A stretch of DNA of 52,744 bases from NCBI GenBank assembly GCA_029858505.1, contig JAOUEW010000011.1:1-52744 (forward strand). Direction: 5' to 3'. This document shows, one piece after another, positions 8,390 through 17,132 of this stretch; the stretch's first letter is position 1, and every line of letters starts with the position of its first letter. The stretch is from Deltaproteobacteria bacterium (GTDB lineage: Bacteria > SAR324 > JACQKK01). The position numbers were made by a program, and so were the translations under genes. The notes below the pieces were generated by a model. That model saw nothing but the letters and a program-made list of their open reading frames with translations. It had not been told where the DNA came from and searched no databases.

Positions 8390-9381
8390 AGGCTGTGAAA
8401 AACCCGAAGGTCTGAGTTGGATGAAGATAGGTGAGAGAAATCTATTTCACCGGTTGTGAGTGGGCCCTCTAACGGAATCTTACCGCCGCCGCCGGGGATA
8501 TCCACCACGTAGTGCAGCATATCCAATTCAGGGGCCATTTGCCGCAACGTTTGAACCACCCGACGACCTTCCTCCAAAGACAGGCGAAACCTCGCGGTAC
8601 CGGGGATCAAATCGGCGTGATGCAAGTAATAGGGCTGCACACCCAACCGGGTTACCCCAGCGAACAATTCCGCCAGCACCTTGGCATCCACATTCACCCC
8701 CTTCAGCAAAACAGATTGGCTGTACAACCGCACCCCGGCCCTGGCCAACCTCCGCAGGGCCTTGGCCGCGCCCAGAGTGATCTCCCGGGGGTGGTTCACA
8801 TGCACCGCCAAGTGCAAGGCAGGGAACTCTCCTAACATCTTAACCAAATCAGGAGTTATCCTCCGGGGCAGGGCACAGGGCACCCGGCTGTGAATGCGTA
8901 CCCGCCGCACGTGTTTTATCCCAGATAGAACGCTAAGAGTCTGTTGCAACCGGCGGTCGGGCAGCATCAGGGGGTCTCCCCCCGATAGGATGACCTCTTG
9001 AATCGCCGGCCGGGCCGCCACGGCTTCTATCCCAAGGGCCACCGATTCGGCGGAGATGCCCTCTCCCGATCCCCCTTCCAAAGTTTTCCTTTTTCGCATG
9101 CAAAAGCGGCAATACAGGGGGCATGTGTCGCTAACCAGTAGCAGGGCCCGGTCTGGATAGCGCCAAGTCAGGTGGGGGGCGGGGGAGTGGAAAGGGTGAT
9201 CCTCCCGGAAAGGATCGGCATCCAATCCAGGTTCCTGAAGGGATTCTGGCTTTGTTTCCCCAGGGAATTCCTTGTCGGGCAACGCCTGCACCCACAACGG
9301 ATCCCCCGGTTTTTGCAGGAGAGATCGGAAATGGGCCGCCACACGAACCCGGCTGGGGGGCATGGGTTGATCTTTTTTCAT
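8386..9381 (-). CDS. epmB: Radical-SAM lysine 2,3-aminomutase-type protein, EpmB-like
   Basis: A 331-residue radical SAM enzyme of the KamA/EpmB family. The [4Fe-4S] motif is C87-x3-C91-x2-C94 in CPLYCRFCMRKR, followed by VILSGGDPLML (SAM contact) and PYYLHHADLIPGTARFR, typical of lysine 2,3-aminomutases. EpmB converts lysine to (R)-beta-lysine for attachment to elongation factor P by EpmA. The length (331, not about 420) and absence of the long KamA C-terminus favour EpmB over the fermentative aminomutase. Neither efp nor epmA lies in the window. It shares a divergent 89-bp promoter region with carA and overlaps the hybrid kinase by 4 nt. Confidence 0.82.
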   Translation of the reverse strand: MKKDQPMPPSRVRVAAHFRSLLQKPGDPLWVQALPDKEFPGETKPESLQEPGLDADPFREDHPFHSPAPHLTWRYPDRALLLVSDTCPLYCRFCMRKRKTLEGGSGEGISAESVALGIEAVAARPAIQEVILSGGDPLMLPDRRLQQTLSVLSGIKHVRRVRIHSRVPCALPRRITPDLVKMLGEFPALHLAVHVNHPREITLGAAKALRRLARAGVRLYSQSVLLKGVNVDAKVLAELFAGVTRLGVQPYYLHHADLIPGTARFRLSLEEGRRVVQTLRQMAPELDMLHYVVDIPGGGGKIPLEGPLTTGEIDFSHLSSSNSDLRVFHSL

Positions 9382-9470
9382 AAAATGTCTTTTCTCATCC
9401 CTTTCCCGTTTACATCCCCCCGGTCAGAAGATACAGTATCAGCAACATCCTCTCACGTTTTCGGCGAGTC

Positions 9471-10601
9471 ATGAAGGCCCATCTGGTTCTAAGCAATGGC
9501 GCGGTCTTTCCAGGCCGCCTGCGGGGTGCCCGTCAAAGCGCTTCCGGCGAAGTCATTTTCAATACCTCCCTCACCGGCTACCAAGAAATCCTCACCGATC
9601 CGTCCTATAAGGGGCAGATGGTGGTCATGACCTATCCCCACATCGGAAATTACGGCACCAACCCCGGAGATGTCGAGTCCCGACGCCCCTTTGCCCAGGC
9701 CATGGTGGTTCGAGAATTGTGCGGGGCCGCCAGCAACTGGCAATCCACTGAAGACCTGGACGGCTACCTTGCCCGCCATGGGGTCACCGTGTTGGAGGGG
9801 GTAGATACCCGTGCCCTGGTGCTCACCCTGCGCTCCACGGGCAGCCTGCCCGGCCTGATTGCGGCCGAAACCGAAGCCCCCCTGGAAGAATTAAAACGAC
9901 GGGCCGCCAAGCTGCCAACCATGGAAGGCCAAAACTTGGCCAAAGAAGTATCGACCCAGGAAGCCTACCCCTGGTCCAGCGTGGAACAAGACCCCACGGC
10001 CCCCCCCGTGCGCTGGAAGGTCGTGGCCTACGATTTTGGCATCAAGTACGGAATTTTACGGATGATGGCCCGGCAAGGAATAGAGGTGGAAGTGGTGCCG
10101 CACAACACTTCGGCCCAGGAGGTACTGGCCAGAAAGCCCCATGGGGTATTTTTATCCAACGGCCCTGGCGACCCAGAGCCAGTGACGGAAGCCATTCAAG
10201 CGGTCAAGGATTTGGCGGGGAAGGTTCCCCTGTTTGGGATTTGCCTGGGGCACCAAATTCTGGCCCTGGCCCTGGGGGGGAAAACCTACAAACTGAAATT
10301 TGGCCACCACGGGGCCAACCATCCGGTGCAAGATTTATCCACCGGTCGGATTGAAATCACCAGCCAAAACCATGGCTTCGCGGTAGACAGCCATGCCTTG
10401 GGCCAAACATTGGAAGTCACCCACATCAACCTAAACGACAAAACGGTGGAGGGTATCCGCTCTACCATCCATCCAGCGTTTTCAGTGCAGTACCACCCAG
10501 AGGCCAGCCCTGGCCCCCACGATTCAGCCTACCTGTTCCAACGGTTCGTCCAGATGATGGAAGAATTCCATCAGCCACGGGCTGGACGGAAAATCAGTTA
10601 A
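9471..10601 (+). CDS. carA: Carbamoyl-phosphate synthase small (glutaminase) subunit
   Basis: A 376-residue protein that hydrolyses glutamine and channels ammonia to CarB for arginine and pyrimidine synthesis. The N-terminal CPSase_sm domain shows GEVIFNTSLTGYQEILTDPSY and MTYPHIGNYG. The class I glutamine amidotransferase half carries the nucleophile C258 in PLFGICLGHQ and the His/Glu pair in QYHPEASPGPHDS. Length is normal for the family. carB is not adjacent, so the pair is split. The 3' end overlaps the convergent TerB-like gene by 8 bp. Confidence 0.97.
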   Translation: MKAHLVLSNGAVFPGRLRGARQSASGEVIFNTSLTGYQEILTDPSYKGQMVVMTYPHIGNYGTNPGDVESRRPFAQAMVVRELCGAASNWQSTEDLDGYLARHGVTVLEGVDTRALVLTLRSTGSLPGLIAAETEAPLEELKRRAAKLPTMEGQNLAKEVSTQEAYPWSSVEQDPTAPPVRWKVVAYDFGIKYGILRMMARQGIEVEVVPHNTSAQEVLARKPHGVFLSNGPGDPEPVTEAIQAVKDLAGKVPLFGICLGHQILALALGGKTYKLKFGHHGANHPVQDLSTGRIEITSQNHGFAVDSHALGQTLEVTHINLNDKTVEGIRSTIHPAFSVQYHPEASPGPHDSAYLFQRFVQMMEEFHQPRAGRKIS

Positions 10602-11148
10602 CCCGCCCCAATCTTTCTTTCAACCGCTGATTGTATTCCTCCGACACCACGCAAAAGGTGGCGTTGTTCAGCAGGGGAATCTTTTGTTCAGAAAAATAAT
10701 TCAACATTTCCTGAATGGGATGCTCGTACAACGGGTCCGGGCAGGGCAGTTGGGCGCCATAATGCACCGCGTGAACAAACTCCACCAGCAGCGAGAGAAA
10801 CTGTTCTGGAATCCCCAGCTCTTCCGCCACCTCGTGAAACAACATTCTTTCCTCGTCCATCACCACGCCATCGGACATGGCCATCATCATCAAGTCCAAT
10901 AAAAGATTATACGCCAGGGGGGTGCCGCGGATTTTCCTGAACAACTGGTGCATGTTGGGTCGGCCGCTGCGAGCCGCCTGAATCACCCGGTCTCGATAAT
11001 ATCGGGTCAGTTCAAAATCCCGGATTTTTTGCTCCAGGAAGGCCATTTCCCTGTCATCCAGCCGGCCATCGGCCCGGGCCATGGCCGCCACCGCCACCAT
11101 GTAATACGAGCGTACCCGCTGGGGGAAGGCTTCAAGATTCAAAATCAT
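10594..11148 (-). CDS. TerB-like protein
   Basis: A 184-residue soluble, mainly helical protein. The signature AVAAMARADGRLDDREMAFLEQKI (given in part: ADGRLDDREM) matches the acidic helix-loop of TerB/DjlA-N domains, which may bind metal. A second acidic segment, DGVVMDEERMLFHEVAEELGI, repeats the pattern about 65 residues later. No enzymatic function can be assigned. I prefer the ATG at 11148, preceded by TTGGAGC 5 nt away; an ATG 14 codons earlier exists but lacks a ribosome site. The gene is convergent with carA. Confidence 0.65.
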   Translation of the reverse strand: MILNLEAFPQRVRSYYMVAVAAMARADGRLDDREMAFLEQKIRDFELTRYYRDRVIQAARSGRPNMHQLFRKIRGTPLAYNLLLDLMMMAMSDGVVMDEERMLFHEVAEELGIPEQFLSLLVEFVHAVHYGAQLPCPDPLYEHPIQEMLNYFSEQKIPLLNNATFCVVSEEYNQRLKERLGRVN

Positions 11149-11528
11149 GGTTGCTCCAATTCCAAATACAAGTGCCCCCTTCCGGACCACCCGGTGGGAG
11201 GATCAACTTTTTTATCTTGATTTGTTTTTCGGATGTTTGGGTAATTTCTTGAACTTGTAGGAATATTTTTTTATTTGAGGGCATCCACCCCACCATCACA
11301 GCCCCAGACTCTTCGGCATATTCACGACCAATGATGCCGATATAATCAGGGAATATTGTGCGTCCAGACCGATCCTGTTGGTAGATTTTTCAACGATAGG
11401 AACAGAAGAAAGAGAACAGGGAAACAGGGGGGAGGAAAAGAGCGAAAAGCAGACTTGCCCCGGTCGGATGAATAACCGTTTGATTTAGGGGTTCAGTACA
11501 AATTCTTAAACACTTCTGGCCAAACCAT
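11149..11528. other. Intergenic stretch without a recognisable gene
   Basis: About 380 bp, A/T-richer than the flanks, holding the downstream region of prfA and the upstream region of the TerB-like gene. A short purine-rich segment near 11398-11432 (GGAACAGAAG..AGAACAGGG) recalls, but does not match, the 8-bp repeat at 406-562. No tRNA, terminator or clear promoter is seen. Confidence 0.4.
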
Positions 11529-12632
11529 TTATCCGGCTTTTTTACCAGAAACCCCGGCCTTGGTTTCTCCCGCCTTCAACCGTTCGGTTTGGTCGTGGGC
11601 CAACAGCCCCTCAATCATTTCCTCAATGTCCCCCTCCATCACTTTATCCAGCTTGTAGAGGGTTAAATTGATCCGGTGGTCGGTCAGGCGCCCCTGGGGA
11701 AAATTGTAGGTTCGAATCCGCTCGCTGCGGTCGCCGGTTCCAATCATCCCCCGCCGTTGGTCGGCTTCTTTTTTCTGCTGCTCCGCCAGCATTTTTTCGT
11801 AAATGCGGGCCCGCAGCATCTTCAAGGCTTTTTCTTTGTTTTTATGTTGAGACTTTTCATCCTGGCATTGGGCCACCGTGCCCGTGGGCAGGTGGGTCAC
11901 CCGCACGGCGGAGTCGGTGGTGTTCACGCTTTGCCCCCCCGGCCCAGAGGAGCGAAACACGTCAATCCTCAAATCGGAAGGTTGAAAATTCACCTCCACC
12001 TCGGTGGCCTCGGGAAGAACCGCCACCGTGGCGGTGGATGTGTGAATACGCCCTTGATTTTCGGTGGCGGGCACCCTTTGCACCCGGTGCACGCCGCTCT
12101 CGAATTTCATGAGGCGAAACACCTCGTTTCCCTCCAGCGAAGCCACTACCTCTTTAAATCCCCCACTCTCCGACGGGCTGGCCGACAGCAGCTCACTGGT
12201 CCACCCCTTGGTGGCGGCAAAACGGGTGTACATCCGGTATAACTCGGCGGCAAACAAAGACGCTTCATCCCCGCCCGTTCCCGCTCGGATTTCCAACACC
12301 ACGTTGGAGTTGTCGAGGGGGTCTTTGGGCAGCAACAGCAGCTTCACCGTTTGAGAAAGCTCCTCCAACTGGGCTTTCAATTGGGGAATTTCCTGTTGAG
12401 CCATGGCGCGCAACTCCGGGTCTTCCGCCGGGTCCTGGGCCATGGCCGACTGCTGAGTCAATTCCGTTTCCACCTTACGGTAGGCCTGAAAGGCTTCCAT
12501 CAGGGGGGTCAACTGGGCGTGTTCTCGGGATAAATCGCGGAAACGCGTTTGATCCGAAGCCGCACCCGGCTCGGACAGCAGCCGGGTGATTTCTTCGTAT
12601 CGGGCCTGAACATCGTTAAGGCTTGCGTACAT
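11529..12632 (-). CDS. prfA: Peptide chain release factor 1
   Basis: A 367-residue class I release factor recognising UAA and UAG. The anticodon-like tripeptide PAT is present in [14 protein letters not shown], which marks RF1 rather than RF2 (SPF). The catalytic GGQ loop is in [17 protein letters not shown]; its Gln is the substrate of PrmC, encoded at 49617-50516 in this window. [18 protein letters not shown] is the usual domain 2 entry. It follows rpmE by 7 bp and rho by about 300 bp on the same strand, so rho-rpmE-prfA is a likely operon. Confidence 0.97.
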   Translation of the reverse strand: MYASLNDVQARYEEITRLLSEPGAASDQTRFRDLSREHAQLTPLMEAFQAYRKVETELTQQSAMAQDPAEDPELRAMAQQEIPQLKAQLEELSQTVKLLLLPKDPLDNSNVVLEIRAGTGGDEASLFAAELYRMYTRFAATKGWTSELLSASPSESGGFKEVVASLEGNEVFRLMKFESGVHRVQRVPATENQGRIHTSTATVAVLPEATEVEVNFQPSDLRIDVFRSSGPGGQSVNTTDSAVRVTHLPTGTVAQCQDEKSQHKNKEKALKMLRARIYEKMLAEQQKKEADQRRGMIGTGDRSERIRTYNFPQGRLTDHRINLTLYKLDKVMEGDIEEMIEGLLAHDQTERLKAGETKAGVSGKKAG

Positions 12633-12639
12633 GGAGGGG

Positions 12640-12849
12640 TTACTTGCTGTGTTGGGCGTAGCGCTTGCGGAACTTTTCGATGCGCCCGGCGGTGTCCATC
12701 AGCTTGGCCTTGCCGGTGTAGAACGGATGGCAGTTGGAGCAAACCTCCACGGTTCGTTCCCCGCCGATCACCGACAGCACCGTGGTCACATTGCCGCAGG
12801 CGCACTTGAATTTGGTGGCCGATGTTTTGGGATGAATATCGGGTTTCAT
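12640..12849 (-). CDS. rpmE: Large-subunit ribosomal protein bL31, zinc-binding type
   Basis: A 69-residue ribosomal protein starting MKPDIHPKT, the usual bL31 opening. Cysteines at CACGN and in [11 protein letters not shown] form the zinc site of the C+ paralogue. [19 protein letters not shown] is the strongest family signature. The start is ATG 12849 with GGAAAGG 3 nt upstream; the longer frame adds a hydrophobic N-terminus unrelated to bL31. It lies between rho and prfA on the same strand. Confidence 0.96.
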   Translation of the reverse strand: MKPDIHPKTSATKFKCACGNVTTVLSVIGGERTVEVCSNCHPFYTGKAKLMDTAGRIEKFRKRYAQHSK

Positions 12850-12948
12850 AAACCTTTCCAAAAAGAAGAAATAGATGATGCGAGTGATTGAACAAATAGC
12901 ACAACAAATACAATCCACTAGCCGTTACCTGGATAACATTCCATTATC

Positions 12949-14295
12949 CTACATTTTATCCATCATATCAAGAAATTCGGCATTGGACTTAAAGTTGGCC
13001 AGTTTGCTGGACAAAAACTCCATGCTTTCCACCACGTTCAACGGCTGCAATACCCGCCGCAGCACCCAGATGCGATCCAGGTCGTGCTTGGGAATCAGCA
13101 GTTCCTCTTTGCGGGTAGAGGACTTGGAGATATCAATGGCGGGGAAGATGCGTTTTTCCACCAGCTTGCGGTCCAGGGCCAGTTCCATGTTGCCGGTACC
13201 CTTGAATTCCTCAAAAATCACCTCGTCCATGCGGGAACCCGTGTCAATCAACGCGGTGGCGATGATGGACAGGGAGCCGCCTTCCTCCACGTTGCGGGCG
13301 GCACCAAAGAACCGCTTGGGCTTGTGCAGAGCGTTGGAATCCACACCGCCAGAGAGAATTTTACCGCTGGGGGGCACCACGGTGTTGTAGGCCCGGGCCA
13401 GCCTGGTGATGGAGTCGAGCAGAATCACCACGTCGCGTTGGTGCTCGACCAGGCGCTTGGCTTTTTCGATGACCATTTCGGCCACCTGAACGTGCCGGGT
13501 GGCGGGTTCATCAAAGGTAGAGGAAATCACCTCGCCATTCACCGAGCGCTCCATGTCGGTCACTTCCTCGGGGCGCTCGTCAATCAGCAGCACAATCAGC
13601 ACCACATCGGGGTGATTTTTAGAAATGGAATTGGCGATGGACTGCAGAATCATGGTTTTCCCGGTGCGGGGAGGTGCCACGATGAGGCCCCGCTGCCCCA
13701 TGCCAATGGGGGCCACCAAGTCAATAATCCGGGTGGTCAAGTCTTCCTCGGCGCGCTCCAGAAAAAACCGTTGTTCCGCGTAAAGGGGGGTCAGGTTGTC
13801 GAACAAAATTTTATCTTTGCTGGCCTCAGGAGGCTGGAAGTTCAGGTCCTCCACCTTTAGCAGCGCGTAATAACGCTCGCTTTCTTTGGGGGGGCGAATC
13901 TGGCCAGAGACTGTGTCTCCGGTGCGCAGGTTAAACCGCCGAATTTGAGAGGGCGACACGTAGATGTCATCGGGGCCGGGCAGATAGTTGTAATCCGGCG
14001 AACGCAGAAACCCAAACCCGTCCGGCAGGGTCTCCAGCACCCCAGAGCCATAAATGGGGCCGTTCAGCGCCGACTGGGCCTGAAGCAACGCGAAGATCAG
14101 TTCCTGGCGCCGCATGCCGGCGGCATTTTCAATGTTAAAGCCCCTGGCCAGTTTGGTCAGTTCCGGGATGGCCTGCCGTTTCAGTTCGGTCAGGTCCATC
14201 GGCTTCACCGAAGAATTGTTTTTTCGGTTTTGCTGGGCGTTTTCTTGGGCGGTCTCTTCAGACCTAGCGTCATCGGGTTGTGTCTGGGGTTTCAT
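12949..14295 (-). CDS. rho: Transcription termination factor Rho
   Basis: Hexameric RNA helicase-ATPase that ends transcription at unstructured C-rich RNA. A 448-residue product with a polar N-terminal extension of about 30 residues (Gln/Asn-rich), then [20 protein letters not shown] where E. coli Rho begins. The RNA-binding cold-shock domain has [30 protein letters not shown]. Walker A is [11 protein letters not shown], Walker B is [17 protein letters not shown], and the R-loop region [20 protein letters not shown] is intact. Start taken at ATG 14295; the ribosome site is weak, and starting at the later MDLTELK is possible. Confidence 0.96.
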   Translation of the reverse strand: MKPQTQPDDARSEETAQENAQQNRKNNSSVKPMDLTELKRQAIPELTKLARGFNIENAAGMRRQELIFALLQAQSALNGPIYGSGVLETLPDGFGFLRSPDYNYLPGPDDIYVSPSQIRRFNLRTGDTVSGQIRPPKESERYYALLKVEDLNFQPPEASKDKILFDNLTPLYAEQRFFLERAEEDLTTRIIDLVAPIGMGQRGLIVAPPRTGKTMILQSIANSISKNHPDVVLIVLLIDERPEEVTDMERSVNGEVISSTFDEPATRHVQVAEMVIEKAKRLVEHQRDVVILLDSITRLARAYNTVVPPSGKILSGGVDSNALHKPKRFFGAARNVEEGGSLSIIATALIDTGSRMDEVIFEEFKGTGNMELALDRKLVEKRIFPAIDISKSSTRKEELLIPKHDLDRIWVLRRVLQPLNVVESMEFLSSKLANFKSNAEFLDMMDKM

Positions 14296-14760
14296 GGAGT
14301 GTAAAGAGAGGATGAAAGTGTCCGGGAGAAAACCCCGGCGTGGTGCGGCCCGGAACAATTGGACCGGATGGGTTTACGAAGATTGTGGGTGAGATGCCTG
14401 CCTATGGTCAACCCGGTCTTTGGTTCGTGGGGCAGCTGCGACAATCGCGGTGGAGTAGAAGTGGTCAATCTGCTGCGGGTCTGGCTGCCAGCCTGGGCTG
14501 CGATCCGATGAATTCCTACAAATGGAATCCACGCCTAGGTGAACCGGGGAACATTGGAATCTTGACCGGGATATCCGGATCGGCGGGTAAGGGTGGGTGC
14601 GGCTGAAACGACCCCTTGCTTTAGGGTTACTGCCAAAGCCTTCCGCTGTCAAGCCCCTTCTTTTGGGGGTACTCCCTCCATTCGTTTTCAATTTTTTCTA
14701 TCGCGTTTCCCCCCGTGTTTTCCCCAGGGATTTTCCTGCAAGCATTCTTCTAGGATATCT
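14296..14760. other. Long rho upstream region; no gene recognised
   Basis: About 465 bp between the FtsK-like gene and rho, both on the minus strand. It probably contains the rho promoter and leader; Rho is often autogenously attenuated in its leader (known for E. coli, not shown here). Open frames on both strands (for example 14374-14691 minus) have no recognisable motif and arginine/serine-rich translations typical of non-coding DNA. No terminator is evident. Confidence 0.4.
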
Positions 14761-15612
14761 CTAGGTTTTCTTTGGAGGTTTACCCGGTATCTTCCCCCTG
14801 GGGTGTTCCCGTTTCCATCCAATTTTCCAAGTCTTTTGCCACATAGTTATTAACGCGTTTTTCCACCCAGATTTGCCTTTAAGGGAAACGTGGGGCGCGG
14901 CCCCTAGGTTCCCCAGCCCTGCTGAGGTTTGCTTTGAAAGAACCTGAGGCCGGTGGAGGATCGAATGGGAGAGGGGCAACCCTTCTGGCTTCATGGCCCC
15001 ATGACTCTGTTTGTTGGATTTGAATGTTGTTGCTTTCTCTGGGGCCTGGGTGCGGTTTGGCTTCCCCATGGCCCCCGGAATGCCCAGAAAAACCCCCGCC
15101 CCCCATAATCCCCAAGCCAGGGGAACCAGCAACCAAGCCCCTACTGGAGTAAGCGTTTCAGTCATCCAGCGGGCCCCCGCCCACCCGGCCAACCCTGGCC
15201 CCCAGGCCCCCCGCCAAGACACATCCTCCTCCCAGCCCAGCGCTTGCCCCCACAACCCTAACCAAGTAGAGGTAAACAGGGCCGCCAGTAACGCGGCACC
15301 AAGGGTGTTCCACCCCAAGGGCCGGTCGGTTACTCCCCGCCAAACCAGCAGCAGGGGAAACACCCACACCCCGGCCCCCAACAATTCTAGCAGGGTTCCT
15401 CCGGTCAAAGCCCCACCCAGCCCAAAGGGGTGGGCCACCCCCCGGGGCGAGGCGTACAGATTCAGCAGGGTGGGGTCGGCCTCCCCACCCCCCGCCAGCC
15501 ATGCCCCCACCACCAGGGCTGCCGCCAGCCATGGCCAGCGGGGCAGCCGCTTCAAAGACCGGGGTTTGGCATACTGGTCTGGCAGGTCAGGATTTACCGA
15601 TGGCGGCTGCAT
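14761..15612 (-). CDS. Orphan FtsK-type 4-TM membrane domain protein without motor
   Basis: A 283-residue protein whose first ~190 residues resemble the FtsK N-terminal membrane domain: a first membrane helix (WPWLAAALVVGAWLAGG), a DPTLLNLYASP periplasmic stretch, HPFGLGGALTGGTLLELLG, then further helices (VWVFPLLLVWRG, LGAALLAALFTSTWLGLWG, GAWLLVPLAWGLWGAGVFLG). This NPFGLxGAxLxDLLFxLxG pattern and order are characteristic of FtsK_4TM. The remaining ~95 residues are basic and unrelated to the FtsK linker or motor; there is no Walker motif or gamma domain here or in nearby frames. It may be a stand-alone divisome membrane module or a truncated FtsK. It follows coaD by 96 bp. Confidence 0.6.
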   Translation of the reverse strand: MQPPSVNPDLPDQYAKPRSLKRLPRWPWLAAALVVGAWLAGGGEADPTLLNLYASPRGVAHPFGLGGALTGGTLLELLGAGVWVFPLLLVWRGVTDRPLGWNTLGAALLAALFTSTWLGLWGQALGWEEDVSWRGAWGPGLAGWAGARWMTETLTPVGAWLLVPLAWGLWGAGVFLGIPGAMGKPNRTQAPEKATTFKSNKQSHGAMKPEGLPLSHSILHRPQVLSKQTSAGLGNLGAAPHVSLKGKSGWKNALITMWQKTWKIGWKREHPRGKIPGKPPKKT

Positions 15613-15708
15613 AGGACCGGAATTCCTCTAATTTTTTTTCTTCGTGAAACCAGGCATTGGGAACAATGAGGAAGATTTGCCCCCCGGTGAACAAAAAAAA
15701 TCGAACGA

Positions 15709-16221
15709 TCAAGCGGAATGGCCGCGCTTCAGACTTTCCGCCACTTTTTTGGCCACGTTAGGGTGAACGTATTCGCCAATGTCTTCACCCAGCAGGGCCA
15801 GTTCCCGAATCAGGCTAGAGTTCAGCACCGAAAACCGGGGAGACGTAAACATGGCGATGGTTTCAATGTTGGGGTTGATCCCCCGGTTGCCCATGGACTG
15901 TTCCATTTCCAGTTGCAGGTCGCTCACGTTGCGCAGCCCCCGCAAAATTACCCCCGCGCCAATTTTCTCGGCATAGCGCACCGTGGAACCCTCGTAGAAA
16001 TCCAGCGTCACGTTATCGAGCTTAAAATAGGTCACATACTCGGCCATCATGGCCAGCCGATCCTCCCTGGAAAACAGGGGGGTCTTGGCCGGGTTCACCG
16101 CCAAGGCCCAGGTGATTTTCCCAAAGGTATGGGCCGCCCGCTCCATCACGTCGGCGTGGCCCCAGGTGGGGGGGTTTCCGCTTATGGGGTAGAGCACATG
16201 GTTGGATTTTCGGTTGGGCAT
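15709..16221 (-). CDS. coaD: Phosphopantetheine adenylyltransferase
   Basis: A 170-residue nucleotidyltransferase making dephospho-CoA from 4'-phosphopantetheine and ATP. The N-terminal nucleotide-binding motif is present in slightly unusual form as PISGNPPTWGHADVMERA (TxGH). VILRGLRNVSDLQLEMEQ is the substrate-binding segment, and SSLIRELALLGEDIGEYV matches the ISSTxVRE-type C-terminal motif. Length is normal. It lies 28 bp downstream of the CPBP protease gene on the same strand. The SGNPPTWGH variant differs from the usual GSFDPxTxGH, so a paralogous nucleotidyltransferase is a minor alternative. Confidence 0.85.
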   Translation of the reverse strand: MPNRKSNHVLYPISGNPPTWGHADVMERAAHTFGKITWALAVNPAKTPLFSREDRLAMMAEYVTYFKLDNVTLDFYEGSTVRYAEKIGAGVILRGLRNVSDLQLEMEQSMGNRGINPNIETIAMFTSPRFSVLNSSLIRELALLGEDIGEYVHPNVAKKVAESLKRGHSA

Positions 16222-16249
16222 GGGGCCTCCACAAGAGCCGATGGTTCGA

Positions 16250-17029
16250 TTAAAAAATGAGCGTGAACATGCCCACGAGGTTCATCAGGTTCAACAATAA
16301 ATGAGCCACCAGGGAGGGGATAACACTGCGGGTTTTCCAAACGATAAAGGCAAACCCCAGGCTACCCAAAAGCAGAACGGGCAGCAGCCACAACTGAAAG
16401 GTGTGATAGAAGGCGAACAGGGTGCCGTTCACCACCCAGGCCCACTTGCCCATCCAACCCATGCGGGGCAGCATCCAGGCCCGAAAGTACAGGTCCTCCA
16501 CCAAAATATTCAACGTTAACACATAGGCCATGCCGAACAGCATCCAGTAAGCTCCCTTCAGGGAGTAACCCGGCGACAGGATTTCCGGCGGGGTGGTGGC
16601 CGGGTTCAAACCCTTTAAGAAAAATGGCATGTAATCGGGAATGACAAACCCGATTTGGGCCAACCATCCAGGCAACAACTGCATAATTCCCATCATCACG
16701 GCAATCATTCCCACAATAATCAGCCCCACCAAGCCCCATTGGCGGCCAGACAAAGGATTCAGGCACAACCTGGCCCGCAAAGAGACGCCATGCAACCGGG
16801 CATCTCGCGCCAACACCCACCCCCCAAACAAACCAAAACCCGTTAGGGCCACGCCCGCCACCAAGGGCCAGGCCAACACTGGGGGCATGCCCCCGGTGAC
16901 CAGCCAGGGCAACACGCCATGAAACCCGGCAAAAGCCACCGCGCTGGGGCCAAAAGTGGCAACCAGCAGCCAGGGAACCGACAAGGGAATCGCCCGCTCC
17001 CAAGAAAAGGTGGTTGAAGGTTTTGCCAT
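16250..17029 (-). CDS. CPBP-family intramembrane metalloprotease
   Basis: A 259-residue polytopic membrane protein of the CAAX protease and bacteriocin-processing family. The three conserved motifs are visible late in the chain: EDLYFRAW (EDxxxR form of EExxxR), FAFYH (FxxxH) and HLLLNLMN (HxxxN). About seven hydrophobic segments surround them. Family members are glutamate-type intramembrane proteases or accessory proteins; the substrate is unknown. It lies between pgm and coaD on the same strand and is probably co-transcribed with coaD. Confidence 0.85.
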   Translation of the reverse strand: MAKPSTTFSWERAIPLSVPWLLVATFGPSAVAFAGFHGVLPWLVTGGMPPVLAWPLVAGVALTGFGLFGGWVLARDARLHGVSLRARLCLNPLSGRQWGLVGLIIVGMIAVMMGIMQLLPGWLAQIGFVIPDYMPFFLKGLNPATTPPEILSPGYSLKGAYWMLFGMAYVLTLNILVEDLYFRAWMLPRMGWMGKWAWVVNGTLFAFYHTFQLWLLPVLLLGSLGFAFIVWKTRSVIPSLVAHLLLNLMNLVGMFTLIF

Positions 17030-17132
17030 GGGAATCTCCGTTCATTGGGTGATTTTATTAGGGGGCTTCGCCCCCCATTCCCCCTGTTAAGGGCAATAAC
17101 TGGTGCTATGCGGAAAGTCTTGGCTAGTCTAC

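Noticed and set aside
14374-14691. 105-codon minus-strand frame upstream of rho
   Set aside because: Arg/Ser/Pro-rich translation without motifs; more likely part of the rho upstream region.
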